Source of the DNA: VBAS01 sp964508655
Lineage (GTDB): Bacteria; Bacteroidota; Bacteroidia; Chitinophagales; Chitinophagaceae
DNA: 64,000 nucleotides
Reading direction: 5' to 3'
Assembly (NCBI GenBank): GCA_964508655.1
Contig: CAZDUO010000008.1
Span: 1 to 64,000 of the forward strand
Under the pieces are notes generated by a model. The model was not told the DNA's origin. It was given only the letters and a program-made list of their open reading frames with translations, and did no database searches. Shown in pieces: positions 1-8,797 of this stretch. A program made the translations under genes and the position numbers. The first letter of the stretch is position 1. Each line of letters opens with the position of its first letter.

Positions 1-453
1 CATGGTAGCAGTGGCCGACAGGATGGTTACACAATCCAGGTTGCCGGCCGTCCAGCCAAACGTGCCGTTGATGCTGACGGCGCCAGTGCCTGCTAATGTG
101 CCTGCGGAAAAATTGATAGTACCGTTCACAGTCAGATCATTTGCATCCGCACCATTAGCCACAGTAAATGTATTACCCGTAATACTCAATATGCCTCCAT
201 TTTCTACCACCACCTGGTCGGCTGTAATGGCTGTATTGGCTGTAACGGTATGTGTATTTCGGATTGTAATAACTCCATCAGTAGATGAAGGCGGGGTGGC
301 TGCCGCAACCCAGCTTGCTCCGTCAAACCGTTCCCATGTGGCTGCTGTGTTCCAGTTACCACTGGCAGCGCTGCGGTAATCGCCGGCAGATTGACCGCGG
401 GTGATAATAAAAGAAAAAGACAAAGAAAGCAGGAGGAAACAAATCTTTCTCAT
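1..453 (-). CDS. N-terminus of a secreted repeat-type surface protein (partial)
   Basis: The ORF starts at the ATG at 453 and runs off the left edge, so only 151 codons are visible. It opens with a signal peptide (MRKICFLLLSLSFSFIITRGQS). A Thr/Asn/Gly/Ala-rich region follows, with beta-helix-like wording such as 'GDYRSAASGNWNTAATWERF', 'GVITIRNTHTVTAN' and 'VVVENGGILSITGN'. This style is typical of long Bacteroidota exported adhesin-like proteins that often end in a type IX secretion tail; the tail would lie outside the window, so that part is inference. No catalytic motif is visible. A SusD-like or enzyme function cannot be excluded from this fragment. Confidence 0.75.
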   Translation of the reverse strand, partial: MRKICFLLLSLSFSFIITRGQSAGDYRSAASGNWNTAATWERFDGASWVAAATPPSSTDGVITIRNTHTVTANTAITADQVVVENGGILSITGNTFTVANGADANDLTVNGTINFSAGTLAGTGAVSINGTFGWTAGNLDCVTILSATATM

Positions 454-715
454 AGCAGAAAATTTGGAATTAAATAAATATCAGAACCTTGGCAACCGCG
501 GTTTCAAGGGATGTAAGGATGGAGCGGGACGCAGCATAAATTTCACTTAAAACCCAAGCGAAGGCAATCAGCCTTTTGTATGAATTTGAAAAAACAAAGG
601 AATAAAAATGTGGGCCTGCTGCTACGGCGTTATTGATGTACTGGCAGGCTTTTCAGAAAAAGAATTCTGCAGTGCCGAAATAAGTATACGACAATACGTA
701 TTTTCCCTATACCTG

Positions 716-1360
716 TTAAAGCCATCCCTTGCTTGTAGCGGTTTTGGCAGCCTCCATTTTGTTGCTTACATGCAGCTTTTCATAAATATGGTAAATATGT
801 GATTTTACCGTAGCCATGCTGATAAAAAGTTTTGCGGCTATATCGGAATAGCTGTTGCCATCAATCACCAGCAGCAAAATTTCCTGTTCCCGCGGGCTGA
901 GGGGGTTGCCGGGTACAGTCTCTTTAGGAATATAATGTTGCTGCAGGTAGCGCATGGTTTTGATGGCTACAGATGGACTCATATAGGAACCTCCGCTCAT
1001 TACATCATGAATGCATTCAATGATCCTTTCTTTCTTTTCATCTTTTACCAGGTACCCGTCGGCGCCGGCTTTGATGGCGTTCAGCACTTTTTCATCATCT
1101 TCAAACACGGTGAGCATAATAACTTTTATAGCCGGGTTAATTTCTTTCACATGCCTTACAGCCTCGATACCGTCCATTTCATCCATTTCAATATCCATTA
1201 AAATAACCTGGGGGTGCAGTTCCTGTTTATTTACTTTCAAAAATCGCAGCAAAGCTTTGGCAGAACCGGCTTCAAAAATGAAATGGAAATTTTCCCTCAG
1301 CCGCTCCATAATGTTTCGGCGCAGCAGTTCATTGTCGTCTGTAACAGCAAGCGTAATCAT
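716..1360 (-). CDS. LuxR/NarL-family response regulator
   Basis: The 214-residue protein has an N-terminal receiver domain (about 1-120) and a C-terminal LuxR helix-turn-helix (about 148-212). The acidic pair is at D8/D9, the phospho-acceptor is probably D56 in 'VILMDIEMD', the Thr lies in 'VIMLT' and the Lys in 'GYLVKDE'. The HTH carries the usual 'LSPREQEILLLVIDG' and 'ATVKSHIYHIYEKL' segments. It lies 66 bases downstream of a histidine kinase on the same strand, which is the expected partner: the kinase would phosphorylate this DNA-binding protein. Target genes cannot be read from the sequence. Confidence 0.93.
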   Translation of the reverse strand: MITLAVTDDNELLRRNIMERLRENFHFIFEAGSAKALLRFLKVNKQELHPQVILMDIEMDEMDGIEAVRHVKEINPAIKVIMLTVFEDDEKVLNAIKAGADGYLVKDEKKERIIECIHDVMSGGSYMSPSVAIKTMRYLQQHYIPKETVPGNPLSPREQEILLLVIDGNSYSDIAAKLFISMATVKSHIYHIYEKLHVSNKMEAAKTATSKGWL

Positions 1361-1426
1361 GGTTTCAGGAGAAATATAAAATTAAACCGGAATGCCGGCC
1401 CTTTTTTATCAGGAAAAAGGTTGATT

Positions 1427-4318
1427 TCATGAAACCTGCAGCCGCACCGTAGTGCCGTTTTCGGGCCGGCTGATAATTTCCAAACCTGCATTCATTTCTT
1501 CCGCCCGCTTTTTCATATTCTTTAGTCCATATCCCGCTTCAGTGTGTGCAGGATCAAATCCTTTCCCGTTATCAGCAATTTCAACAAGCAATAAACCATT
1601 TAATTGAGTTACCGACACAGATACCAGGTCAGCACCACTGTATTTTACGGCATTGTTCAGCGATTCCTGGATAATGCGGTAAATATTCAGTGCTTCCAGT
1701 GAATTCAGGGGCTGATGCTTGTGGCTGTTCATCTTCCAGTCCATATTTACCAACATATTTTTACCCCGGTAGAGATTGACCAGTTGCCGTACTTTATTTT
1801 CCAGGTCTTCCCATAGCACTTCTTTTTTGTCCAGGGCCCAGATGGCTTCCCGGAGTTCCCGCATGGCATTGCGTGCCACCAAACTGATTTTTTCGGCTTC
1901 GCTTCTATCTGAAAGCTCACGATAATCATCATCAATCCTGTTGATGAGATAGGTCAGCTTCGAACCTACATTGTCATGCAGTTCCCTGGCAATGCGTTCC
2001 CGCTCCAGTTGCATACGGTATTCTTCCTGCAGGGTAGCCAGTTTTCTTTTATATTTTTTCCTGGATATAATATGACCGATGTAGAAAAAAATTCCTAACA
2101 GCAACGCAGCCATTATTCCTATAAACCAGCTTCGCTGCCAAACAGGGGGAAGCACTTCAATACTCAGCATTAAATATTCCTGCGATGCATACCCGTCGGG
2201 ATTGACGGTTTTTGCTGCCAATTCATAATCGCCGGCAGGCAATTGCTGGTACATGGCACCGGTTGAATTATCAAGCTGTCTCCATTCATCTTCAAATCCT
2301 TTGAGCTTGTAATAAATATCGTGACGCCCGGTGATGGAAAAATGCGGGTTTTTAAAACGGAAAAGCAGGTTGGATGCGGGATGCCTGATGGAAATTTGCC
2401 TGCTCCCGTTTTGAAGTATATGTACTGTATCTTTTTTTACAGAGAGCAAGGCAGGTATTGTCACTAAACTATCGGGATGCACCCTGCTCATATCTACTGC
2501 ATACAACGCATCAGTAAGACCAATGAGCAGGATGTTTGTTTCTTTGCTGAACGCTGCCCGGTTAATGGTATTGTTTTCTTCAAATAAGACAGGGCAGGAG
2601 CGGATAGCCCGCAGCCTGTCCTGGTTTACCAAATGCATAAATTTATCGCTTAAAGCCCACAGGCGGCCCGCAGCATCGCGGAAAATGCAAAGTACTTTTG
2701 AGCCGATAAGACCATTTGCTGTTGAAAAGGTTTTAGTGATGCGTTTTCCATCAAATAAATTCAGACCCGACTGGGTGCCGATCCATAATTCATTTTCCTT
2801 TTCCTGGAACACAGTATAAACCGTGTTGGATAAAAGCCCATCCTGCCGTGAAATGCCTATGCTGCCACCCGCTGTGTCGTGCAGGGTAAGACCGTTGCTG
2901 TAAGTAAGAGCAGCCAGGTAATTTTTAACGGGCAGCAGGAATTCAATAATGGAAGGCGTGCTGTTAACCAAATGAAAATTGAGGGTGTCAGTATAATTCC
3001 TGTTTCGATACCCGCTGTACAAGCCCTCGCCATATGTAGAAATAAAAACCTTGTTTCCCTTTACTGCAAAACCAGACGTACCTGTATTTGCATACACATT
3101 CTGTACAGGATAAGCGGGTTCTTTCTTTTGCGAAAAACCGGCCATCGAACTGAACACATAAAATTTATTCATGGTGCCAAGAAAAACTTCTCCTCCCGGA
3201 ACTGTATATATGCAGGTATAATGTACATCTGTATTGGCAAGACGGATGGCATCCAATTGTGCTTTAGCAGGGAAGAACCGGTAAACTTTTTTACCGGTAG
3301 TTATAAAAACTTCATCCCCTGAAGGAAAAATAGAGGTCACTTTTCCCATCAATTCATATTTCGACAGGTAACCTGCAGGCCATATTTTTATTCCGGCGCC
3401 ATAAGTGCCGATATAAATTTTATTTTGCCGGTCTTTGTAAAGGCTCCTGATGTAATTAGTGCCCAGGCCGTTTTCGGCATTAAAAAATAACTGCCTTTTT
3501 TCCCTGCTCCAATATATCAATCCATTCAATGTACCAAGAAAAAGTTCCTTGTCGCCGGTTAGTATGGCTTTAATATCATACTGTGACGGAAGGGATGCCG
3601 GCGGGTGAAAAACAAATTCATCCTGCAACAGCAATTGCCCGTCACTGACAGAACAGTTCAGAATTGTGTTGCCGTTTTTAAAAACAAGTGACTGGGTAAT
3701 AGACCGGTTGAGTGATTCCCTGTATTTTTCTTTTGAATAATGTATTTCTTTGAAAGCAAGCTGCCGGTTTTTCTTTTCCAGCAGGTATACACCGTTATTC
3801 ATGCCAGCTACAAACCTGTCATCGCTCAGCCGCTTGATGAAATAGCATTGATAATAAACAACCGGTGGTTCCTTTTTATTATCAAAATAATACAGTGCTC
3901 TTTCATGCGTAACAATAAACAGGCTGCTGTCATTATTAATAAATATCTGGAATACAGATGGCATGTTTTTTTCAGGCAATGAAAAAATGTGAACCGCCTG
4001 CCCGTTGAAAACATATACTCCCTGCATAGTGCCCAGCCATATATTGCCTTTGGGGTCCTCGTCGAAACAGGTGATAAAATTTGATACTAACCCGTTGTCA
4101 GTATTAAAGTATAAAAAATTTTTGCCGTCATAGCGGCAGGCCCCTTTATCGGTGCCCACCCACAAAAACCCCTTGCTGTCCTGGAAAATGCAGTTTATAT
4201 AATCACTTGGAAGGCCTTCAGCAGTGGTGAGTTGTTCAAAAAAGATTTTTTGTGATTGAGCAGGTATGCCAACCAGGAGGATGAAAAAAACGACCGGCCA
4301 CAGCAGAATCCGGGTCAT
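1427..4318 (-). CDS. Two-component sensor histidine kinase with periplasmic propeller
   Basis: The 963-residue protein starts with a signal peptide/anchor (MTRILLWPVVFFILLVGIPAQSQ). A long two-component-regulator propeller follows, with repeated blades such as 'FQDSKGFLWVGTDKGACRYDG' and 'LYKDRQNKIYIGTYGAGI'. Next come a Y_Y_Y domain ('YYKLKGFEDEW', about 660-730), one membrane helix near 740-760 and a cytoplasmic kinase. The dimerisation helix is the HisKA_3 type ('ARELHDNVGSKLTYL') and the ATPase ends 'DNGKGFDPA...GYGLKNMKKRAEEM'. This kinase class pairs with LuxR-type regulators, matching the downstream gene. The signal is presumably an extracytoplasmic ligand; none can be named. Confidence 0.93.
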   Translation of the reverse strand: MTRILLWPVVFFILLVGIPAQSQKIFFEQLTTAEGLPSDYINCIFQDSKGFLWVGTDKGACRYDGKNFLYFNTDNGLVSNFITCFDEDPKGNIWLGTMQGVYVFNGQAVHIFSLPEKNMPSVFQIFINNDSSLFIVTHERALYYFDNKKEPPVVYYQCYFIKRLSDDRFVAGMNNGVYLLEKKNRQLAFKEIHYSKEKYRESLNRSITQSLVFKNGNTILNCSVSDGQLLLQDEFVFHPPASLPSQYDIKAILTGDKELFLGTLNGLIYWSREKRQLFFNAENGLGTNYIRSLYKDRQNKIYIGTYGAGIKIWPAGYLSKYELMGKVTSIFPSGDEVFITTGKKVYRFFPAKAQLDAIRLANTDVHYTCIYTVPGGEVFLGTMNKFYVFSSMAGFSQKKEPAYPVQNVYANTGTSGFAVKGNKVFISTYGEGLYSGYRNRNYTDTLNFHLVNSTPSIIEFLLPVKNYLAALTYSNGLTLHDTAGGSIGISRQDGLLSNTVYTVFQEKENELWIGTQSGLNLFDGKRITKTFSTANGLIGSKVLCIFRDAAGRLWALSDKFMHLVNQDRLRAIRSCPVLFEENNTINRAAFSKETNILLIGLTDALYAVDMSRVHPDSLVTIPALLSVKKDTVHILQNGSRQISIRHPASNLLFRFKNPHFSITGRHDIYYKLKGFEDEWRQLDNSTGAMYQQLPAGDYELAAKTVNPDGYASQEYLMLSIEVLPPVWQRSWFIGIMAALLLGIFFYIGHIISRKKYKRKLATLQEEYRMQLERERIARELHDNVGSKLTYLINRIDDDYRELSDRSEAEKISLVARNAMRELREAIWALDKKEVLWEDLENKVRQLVNLYRGKNMLVNMDWKMNSHKHQPLNSLEALNIYRIIQESLNNAVKYSGADLVSVSVTQLNGLLLVEIADNGKGFDPAHTEAGYGLKNMKKRAEEMNAGLEIISRPENGTTVRLQVS

Positions 4319-4475
4319 AATGAAAATTTATATCGTTGGTCAAGAAATGCAGTTTTAGACAGGTATTAAATTTCAAGCAGGTGAAAATAAAATATCAGAC
4401 GGATGAACCCGGCTGAACAGGGATACCTGCCGTATGAATTACGTCCCCCGACAGACAAAAAGTGGGTAAAAACAG

Positions 4476-4548
4476 AGCGGCAAAAGGGATTCGAACCCTC
4501 GACCCTTAGCTTGGGAAGCTAATGCTCTACCAACTGAGCTACTGCCGC
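4476..4548 (-). tRNA. tRNA-Gly (CCC)
   Basis: The reverse strand folds as a full cloverleaf. The acceptor stem is GCGGCAG/TTGCCGC, the D arm GCTC...GAGC, the anticodon stem TTAGC/GCTAA with loop TTCCCAA (anticodon CCC), and the T arm GAGGG-TTCGAAT-CCCTT. The discriminator base is U, as usual for glycine tRNA. CCA is not encoded. It lies 88 bases downstream of a same-strand protein gene. Confidence 0.97.
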
Positions 4549-4570
4549 TTGTAAGAACTTACTATCAACT

Positions 4571-4612
4571 GCCCTGGTTGGGCATCCGCCTGTGGCGGAC
4601 TACCCGGCGGGT
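4571..4612. repeat. Cluster of three small GC hairpins (REP-like)
   Basis: Three adjacent palindromes lie in 42 bases between the tRNA and the next gene: gccc/gggc (4571-4574/4580-4583), tccgcc/ggcgga (4585-4590/4594-4599) and accc/gggt (4602-4605/4609-4612). This resembles dispersed palindromic units or a compound terminator for the gene ending at 4637. No long T run follows. Confidence 0.5.
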
Positions 4613-4636
4613 TATTCCGCTTTTATTTCTTCTAAT

Positions 4637-5170
4637 TTACGAAACAGATTTGGCCAATGAAATTATATTTAACAGCCAGCTCTCTTTCACCGGCACAATC
4701 CACTTCTTCTCCAGCTCTTCTTTTGTCTGAACCAGGTTATTAAAGTACAAAGTATCAGAACTGATAAAACCGTTGTCAATTGCATACTGAAGCTGTGATA
4801 AGGGCAGCAATTGCACCCGGTAGCTGCCGGTTTTATCGTTTACAAAAAAAGCCAGCGTGATTCTGTCAAACATATTCACGCTGAAACGCTGTTCAATTTC
4901 TTTTATCAACCGGACTGAGCTGTCAGTGCTGCACCCGCTGATGCCTGAAGCACCTTCATCGGCCATCAAAATAATGAACTGGCCAAAAAACAAGTAGGCA
5001 GCAGCTTTTACCGGCATGCCATGCGACATCCAGTGGGCCGTAAAGCTATTCAGCAATTCCTCTATTACCAGCGCTTCATCTAAAGTAAACAGCCGGCTGC
5101 TCTGGTAAACCCAAACTCTTGATTCAGGAGAGAAATCCGGATTCAGCAGCTGTCGGTATTCAATATTCAT
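4637..5170 (-). CDS. Conserved protein of unknown function
   Basis: A soluble 177-residue protein with no signal peptide or membrane helix. The N-terminal part reads 'SPESRVWVYQSSRLFTLDEA' and the middle contains 'HWMSHGMPVKAAAYLFFGQFIILMADE'. Similar proteins in Bacteroidota are frequently labelled 'ABC transporter ATPase', but I see no Walker A or signature motif, so that name would be wrong. Homologues are often found near Fe-S proteins like the one at 5486; this neighbour claim comes from memory of related genomes. Function unknown. The start at 5170 is preceded within a few bases by a near-consensus -7 box (CGAAATTA on the plus strand). Confidence 0.8.
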   Translation of the reverse strand: MNIEYRQLLNPDFSPESRVWVYQSSRLFTLDEALVIEELLNSFTAHWMSHGMPVKAAAYLFFGQFIILMADEGASGISGCSTDSSVRLIKEIEQRFSVNMFDRITLAFFVNDKTGSYRVQLLPLSQLQYAIDNGFISSDTLYFNNLVQTKEELEKKWIVPVKESWLLNIISLAKSVS

Positions 5171-5238
5171 ACTGCGAAATTAAAGGGAAAATTATTCGGG
5201 GGGTTTGTTACGGGTAACTGAAAGCGAGAAGTTATTTT

Positions 5239-5472
5239 TTACTCTGGCGTTTCTTCCTGTTTTTTCCCCTTCTTTTCCCATTTGAATAAAGAAAATAAAA
5301 AAGCGATTACGGCCGCAGCTGCAAACCTGCGGACAAGTTCCTGTGCTGTAAAATTTTTTGAAATCACATGGCCGGCTGCCAGGTCCCAGAGGATTTCAAA
5401 AATAAATGTGAGCACAAACAACAGAATCATCCATACAACAAACCTGCCCCATTGGAAATTTTTGAAATGCAT
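5239..5472 (-). CDS. Small two-helix membrane protein
   Basis: A 77-residue protein from the ATG at 5472 (MHFKNFQWGRFVVWMILLF). I prefer this start because the longer in-frame version would overlap the preceding gene, which stops at 5486; AAGGAAAA lies just upstream. Two hydrophobic segments are seen (about 11-32 and 48-62), followed by a charged Lys/Glu tail. It follows the Fe-S protein by 13 bases and is probably in the same transcript. No family recognised. Confidence 0.65.
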   Translation of the reverse strand: MHFKNFQWGRFVVWMILLFVLTFIFEILWDLAAGHVISKNFTAQELVRRFAAAAVIAFLFSLFKWEKKGKKQEETPE

Positions 5473-5485
5473 ACTATACTTTTCC

Positions 5486-6265
5486 TTATTGCATTGACTG
5501 TGCCACCAGTTCAGCCACATCCAGCACTTTCACTGCATCTTCTTTCTCAGCATTTTTCACACCATCAGTCATCATCGTATTGCAAAAAGGACAGGCAGCA
5601 GCAATGACCGCCGCCCCGGTGCCGATGGCTTCATTGGTTCTTTCAAAGTTAACACGGGTGACGCCTTTTTCTTCTTCCTTGAACATCTGCGCCCCGCCGG
5701 CGCCACAGCATAGTCCTTTGCTCCTGCAGTGTTTCATCTCTGCCAGTTCTGCATCCAGCCTCTCCAGTATTTTTCGTGGTGCTTCATAAATATTATTGGC
5801 CCGGCCCAGGTAACAGCTGTCGTGATACGTGATTTTTTTTCCTTTGAAAGCACCGCTTTCTTTCAGTTTTATCTTTCCCTCATCAATCAACTGCTGCAGG
5901 AAAGTGGTATGATGTATCACTTCGTAATTGCCGCCGAGCGCCGGGTATTCATTTTTCAGCGTATTAAAACAATGTGGGCAGGCCGTGACAATTTTTTTAA
6001 TCCCATAATTATTCAGCACCTGTATATTCTGGTAAGCCATCATCTGGAAAAGAAACTCATTGCCTGCCCGGCGAACCGGGTCGCCTGTGCACATTTCTTC
6101 TTTACCCAGGATGGCATAGCTGATGCCCACCTTGTTGAGAATTGTTACAAATGCTTTGGTGATTTTTTGTGCCCGCTGATCGAAACTGCCTGCACATCCC
6201 ACCCAGAACAGCACATCGGGTTGTTTCCCTTCCGCAAAAAGTTCAGCCAGTATCGGAACCTTCAT
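5486..6265 (-). CDS. CCG-domain (Fe-S)-binding reductase subunit
   Basis: A soluble 259-residue protein with two cysteine-rich CCG-type domains like those of heterodisulfide reductase subunit B and LutA/GlpC. Cysteine groups are visible in 'VGCAGSFD', 'MCTGDP', 'ACPHC', 'HDSCYLGRAN', 'GLCCGAGG' and 'ACPFC'. Such subunits bind a non-cubane Fe-S cluster and pass electrons to or from a membrane [4Fe-4S] partner. That likely partner in this window is at 13160-14473, about 7 kb away. It starts 3 bases after the preceding gene (stop at 6269), so the two are co-transcribed. The physiological substrate is unknown. Confidence 0.88.
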   Translation of the reverse strand: MKVPILAELFAEGKQPDVLFWVGCAGSFDQRAQKITKAFVTILNKVGISYAILGKEEMCTGDPVRRAGNEFLFQMMAYQNIQVLNNYGIKKIVTACPHCFNTLKNEYPALGGNYEVIHHTTFLQQLIDEGKIKLKESGAFKGKKITYHDSCYLGRANNIYEAPRKILERLDAELAEMKHCRSKGLCCGAGGAQMFKEEEKGVTRVNFERTNEAIGTGAAVIAAACPFCNTMMTDGVKNAEKEDAVKVLDVAELVAQSMQ

Positions 6266-6268
6266 AGC

Positions 6269-6796
6269 TTAATTAATAATGAAAATTTTAAATGCCCCAT
6301 CGGAAATAAAAATTCCATAAATCATCAACCCTACTACAATAATTCCAATGGCCAGTATGGATAATCCCATTGCTGTTTTTGCCTTCCGGTCATATTCGTT
6401 TTGTTTAATTGATTTTGCCGCAAGCAGGATGCTGATGACCGCCAGCACCAGCGACAGGGGTATAAGAACTACGGTGGCCAGGCTCAGCAGGCTGAGTATA
6501 AAAGCTATTTTAGAACGTTTTGGAGTATCTGTTTTACCAGCATTGCGGATTTGCTTTTTAAGCTTTACCTGGTATATTTTAAATGCCAGTTTTTCTTTCA
6601 GGGTAAACCGGCAGCCGGCAAGTTTTTCCAGGTCCTTTAATTTCATGGCTGCCAGTTCCGGTATTGAAACGGGAAAATGACCTGTAATTTTTAAAACCGG
6701 AGTTTTCATGGCAGGGCCCGGAATGCTCATTAAGATCGGGCGGCCACTTCCATTCACAAAAACAAAAAGTGAAATCAGCAGGATAAATATTCTCAT
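6269..6796 (-). CDS. Membrane protein with DUF4190-like C-terminus
   Basis: A 175-residue protein with an N-terminal signal peptide (MRIFILLISLFVFVNGSG). It continues with a short soluble stretch ('LAAMKLKDLEKLAGCRFTLKEKLAFKI') and two strong hydrophobic helices (about 97-125 and 143-165). The tail pattern 'SLLSLATVVLIPLSLVLAVISILLAAKSIKQNEYDRKAKTAMGLSILAIG' is cut here into two helices separated by a charged loop. Such proteins are common in Bacteroidota and have no known role. It heads the transcript that continues into the Fe-S subunit 3 bases downstream. Confidence 0.72.
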   Translation of the reverse strand: MRIFILLISLFVFVNGSGRPILMSIPGPAMKTPVLKITGHFPVSIPELAAMKLKDLEKLAGCRFTLKEKLAFKIYQVKLKKQIRNAGKTDTPKRSKIAFILSLLSLATVVLIPLSLVLAVISILLAAKSIKQNEYDRKAKTAMGLSILAIGIIVVGLMIYGIFISDGAFKIFIIN

Positions 6797-7020
6797 AAGT
6801 TGTGATTGACTCCGGCTAAAATAGCTTTATTAAGAATTATGACAAAAAGAAATGAATGCTATTTATTCCCCTTCAAAAATACCTGAAAGTGCCAATTAAA
6901 AATCAGCACTATGGCAACAGCCAAAATGAACAAACAGATTTTCTCATTGGCGGTTAAATTGTACTATAAAAATAAATTGAATTTAGCAGGCCGGAAAATG
7001 CATTACTGAAGATCAAGCTC

Positions 7021-7028
7021 TATTTTTG
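7021..7028 (+). promoter_or_regulatory. Bacteroidota -7 box (TATTTTTG)
   Basis: A perfect TAnnTTTG match ends 10 bases before the ATG at 7039. No TTTG is visible at the usual -33 distance. If used, it would give a very short or absent leader. Confidence 0.4.
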
Positions 7029-7038
7029 CCGCCGTTAC

Positions 7039-8082
7039 ATGAGTATCCGCAATTTTTTTCACCGCTTATTCAACTGGGAGCTGTGGCCCTTTTATGTGCT
7101 TTATTTTCCCATCGGGTTTGCCTGGTTCTGGTATTGCCTGCGGGCCAGGTCGTTCTGGTTTTTCAGCTCATCCAATCCTACCATCACTTTTGGCGGCTTT
7201 GAAGGAGAAAGTAAAAAGGAAATGTATGAGCAGCTGCCACCTTCATCCTATCCGCAAACAATTTATATACTTCATGACCTGCCGTTTGATGAAGTGCTTT
7301 GCCTGATAAAAGAGCATGGTTTTACCTATCCCTTTATTGTAAAACCCGATGTGGGTATGAAGGGAATTCTTTTCCGCAAAATTGAAAACGAAGAACAGCT
7401 CAGGAAATACCACGAACGGATGCCGGTGGAATACATTGTGCAGGCGCTGGTGGAAATGCCTGTGGAGCTCAGCGTTTTTTATTACCGTCATCCCAGGCAG
7501 CAAAAAGGAACCATCAGCGGTTTTATTCAGAAAGAACTGCTGGAAGTGTATGGCGATGGAACATCAACCCTATGGGAACTGATATTGCAGCATCCCCGTG
7601 CCCGGCTACGGCTGGAAGAAATGAGGCACCGGCACGAACACCGGCTTGACAGGGTATTGCCACGGGGCCAGCATTTTTATCTTTCGTATGCGGGCAATCA
7701 CAACCGCGGCGCCCGGTTCATCAATCTTTATCACCTGGTGGATGAAAAACTGCTGCAGGTTTTTGATGACCTGAGCCATTATACCGATAAGTTTTATTAC
7801 GGCCGCTATGATATCAAATGCAATTCGCTTGACGACCTGCGGGAGGGAAAGAATTTCCTGATACTTGAATTCAACGGCTGCGGCGCCGAACCCAATCATA
7901 TTTACGATGCCGGCATCAGCATCTGGCAGGCTTACCGCGAAATTCTGAAACACTGGAAAGCGCTGTATGAAATAAGCAAACACAATCATGAAAACGGCAC
8001 GCCTTACTGGTCGTTCAAAAAAGGCAGGGATTTTCTGAAACAATCAAGAAAGCATTTCCGGTTGCTGGAACAATATGACTGA
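7039..8082 (+). CDS. ATP-grasp ligase-like protein with N-terminal membrane segment
   Basis: A 347-residue protein. The first ~40 residues hold a hydrophobic, aromatic segment ('LWPFYVLYFPIGFAWFWYCL'). The rest looks like an ATP-grasp fold: 'YPFIVKPDVGMKGILFRKI' carries the nucleotide-binding Lys, 'EYIVQALVEMPVELSVFYYR' the hinge, and 'YYGRYDIK' plus 'FLILEFNGCGAEPNH' the late metal-binding Asp and Glu/Asn. The family therefore probably forms an amide or peptide bond using ATP, as in D-Ala-D-Ala ligases, but the substrate is unknown. The membrane anchor suggests action at the inner face of the cytoplasmic membrane. Confidence 0.75.
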   Translation: MSIRNFFHRLFNWELWPFYVLYFPIGFAWFWYCLRARSFWFFSSSNPTITFGGFEGESKKEMYEQLPPSSYPQTIYILHDLPFDEVLCLIKEHGFTYPFIVKPDVGMKGILFRKIENEEQLRKYHERMPVEYIVQALVEMPVELSVFYYRHPRQQKGTISGFIQKELLEVYGDGTSTLWELILQHPRARLRLEEMRHRHEHRLDRVLPRGQHFYLSYAGNHNRGARFINLYHLVDEKLLQVFDDLSHYTDKFYYGRYDIKCNSLDDLREGKNFLILEFNGCGAEPNHIYDAGISIWQAYREILKHWKALYEISKHNHENGTPYWSFKKGRDFLKQSRKHFRLLEQYD

Positions 8083-8197
8083 CCCTGTGCGAACAATGAA
8101 CATGACGTTATTGTTAAACCAAAAAATTATTAGGGCTTTAAGCAACGGTTTCAGCGCCAATTTCGTTTTACATCATTATTATGGAAATAAAAACCGT

Positions 8198-8734
8198 ATG
8201 ATTAAAAAACTCTTTTTAACCCTTGCAGTTCTTTCTTCATTATGTGCAGCCGGCCAAAGCTATACCCCAATAGATGCGGGTTCGAAAGTGCGGTTTGTGA
8301 TAAGGAACTTTGGCATCAATACGGGCGGCACATTTGAGGGCCTCAGCGGCGCCATCACTTTTGATCCCAACAACCTGGCCACTGCCAGCTTTGAAGTAAG
8401 CGTGGAAGCAAAAACAGTGGATACCGATATCGAAGCGAGAGACAACCACCTGCGCAAAGCCGAATATTTTGATGTGCAGAATTACCCCCGCCTGGTTTTT
8501 AAATCAACCAAAGTAACCAAAACTAATAAGCCCGAATATCTCTACATGTTTGGCACCCTTACCATCAAAGGTGTAACCAAAGAAGTTAAATTTCCATTTA
8601 CCTGTACAGCCAAAGACGATGGCTGGCTTTTCGAAGGAGAGTTTGAACTGAACCGGAGAGATTTTGGAGTAGGAGGCAGAAGTTTTTCCCTTTCCGATGA
8701 TCTTCGGGTGGAGCTTTCCGTTTTTGCCAAATAG
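8198..8734 (+). CDS. YceI family protein
   Basis: A secreted 178-residue protein. I chose the ATG at 8198 because it gives a clean signal peptide (MIKKLFLTLAVLSSLCAAGQ); the longer in-frame form begins inside the previous gene. The mature part is the YceI lipocalin-like barrel: 'GSKVRFVIRNFGINTGGTFEGLSGAITFDP', 'ARDNHLRKAEYFDVQNYPRLVFKSTKV', 'LTIKGVTKEVKFPF'. YceI proteins bind polyisoprenoid-type lipids in the periplasm. Precise role unknown. It lies 115 bases after the ATP-grasp gene on the same strand. Confidence 0.9.
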   Translation: MIKKLFLTLAVLSSLCAAGQSYTPIDAGSKVRFVIRNFGINTGGTFEGLSGAITFDPNNLATASFEVSVEAKTVDTDIEARDNHLRKAEYFDVQNYPRLVFKSTKVTKTNKPEYLYMFGTLTIKGVTKEVKFPFTCTAKDDGWLFEGEFELNRRDFGVGGRSFSLSDDLRVELSVFAK

Positions 8735-8785
8735 AATTAATCTTTTCCGGTCTTTCGATAGTCTTTCTTCTTACAGGGTAGTTCG

Positions 8786-8793
8786 TACATTTG
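8786..8793 (+). promoter_or_regulatory. Bacteroidota -7 box (TACATTTG)
   Basis: A perfect TAnnTTTG match with a TTTC at 8764-8767 as a weak -33 element (18-base spacer). It ends only 4 bases before the ATG at 8798, so a transcript from it would be leaderless. Confidence 0.5.
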
Positions 8794-8797
8794 ACCA

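Noticed and set aside
608..802. 64-residue Cys-containing ORF on the plus strand
   Set aside because: It overlaps the end of the response regulator by 87 bases and has no ribosome site or recognisable pattern.
4476..4548. tRNA-Gly as the attachment site of an integrated element
   Set aside because: There is no integrase, duplicated tRNA end or phage-like gene nearby.
4637..5170. 'ABC transporter ATPase' as a name for this protein
   Set aside because: There is no Walker A, Walker B or signature motif in the 177 residues.
6911..7009. 32-residue ORF (MATAKMNKQIFSLAVKLYY...) in the spacer before the ATP-grasp gene
   Set aside because: There is no Shine-Dalgarno or family sign, and it is too short to separate from chance.
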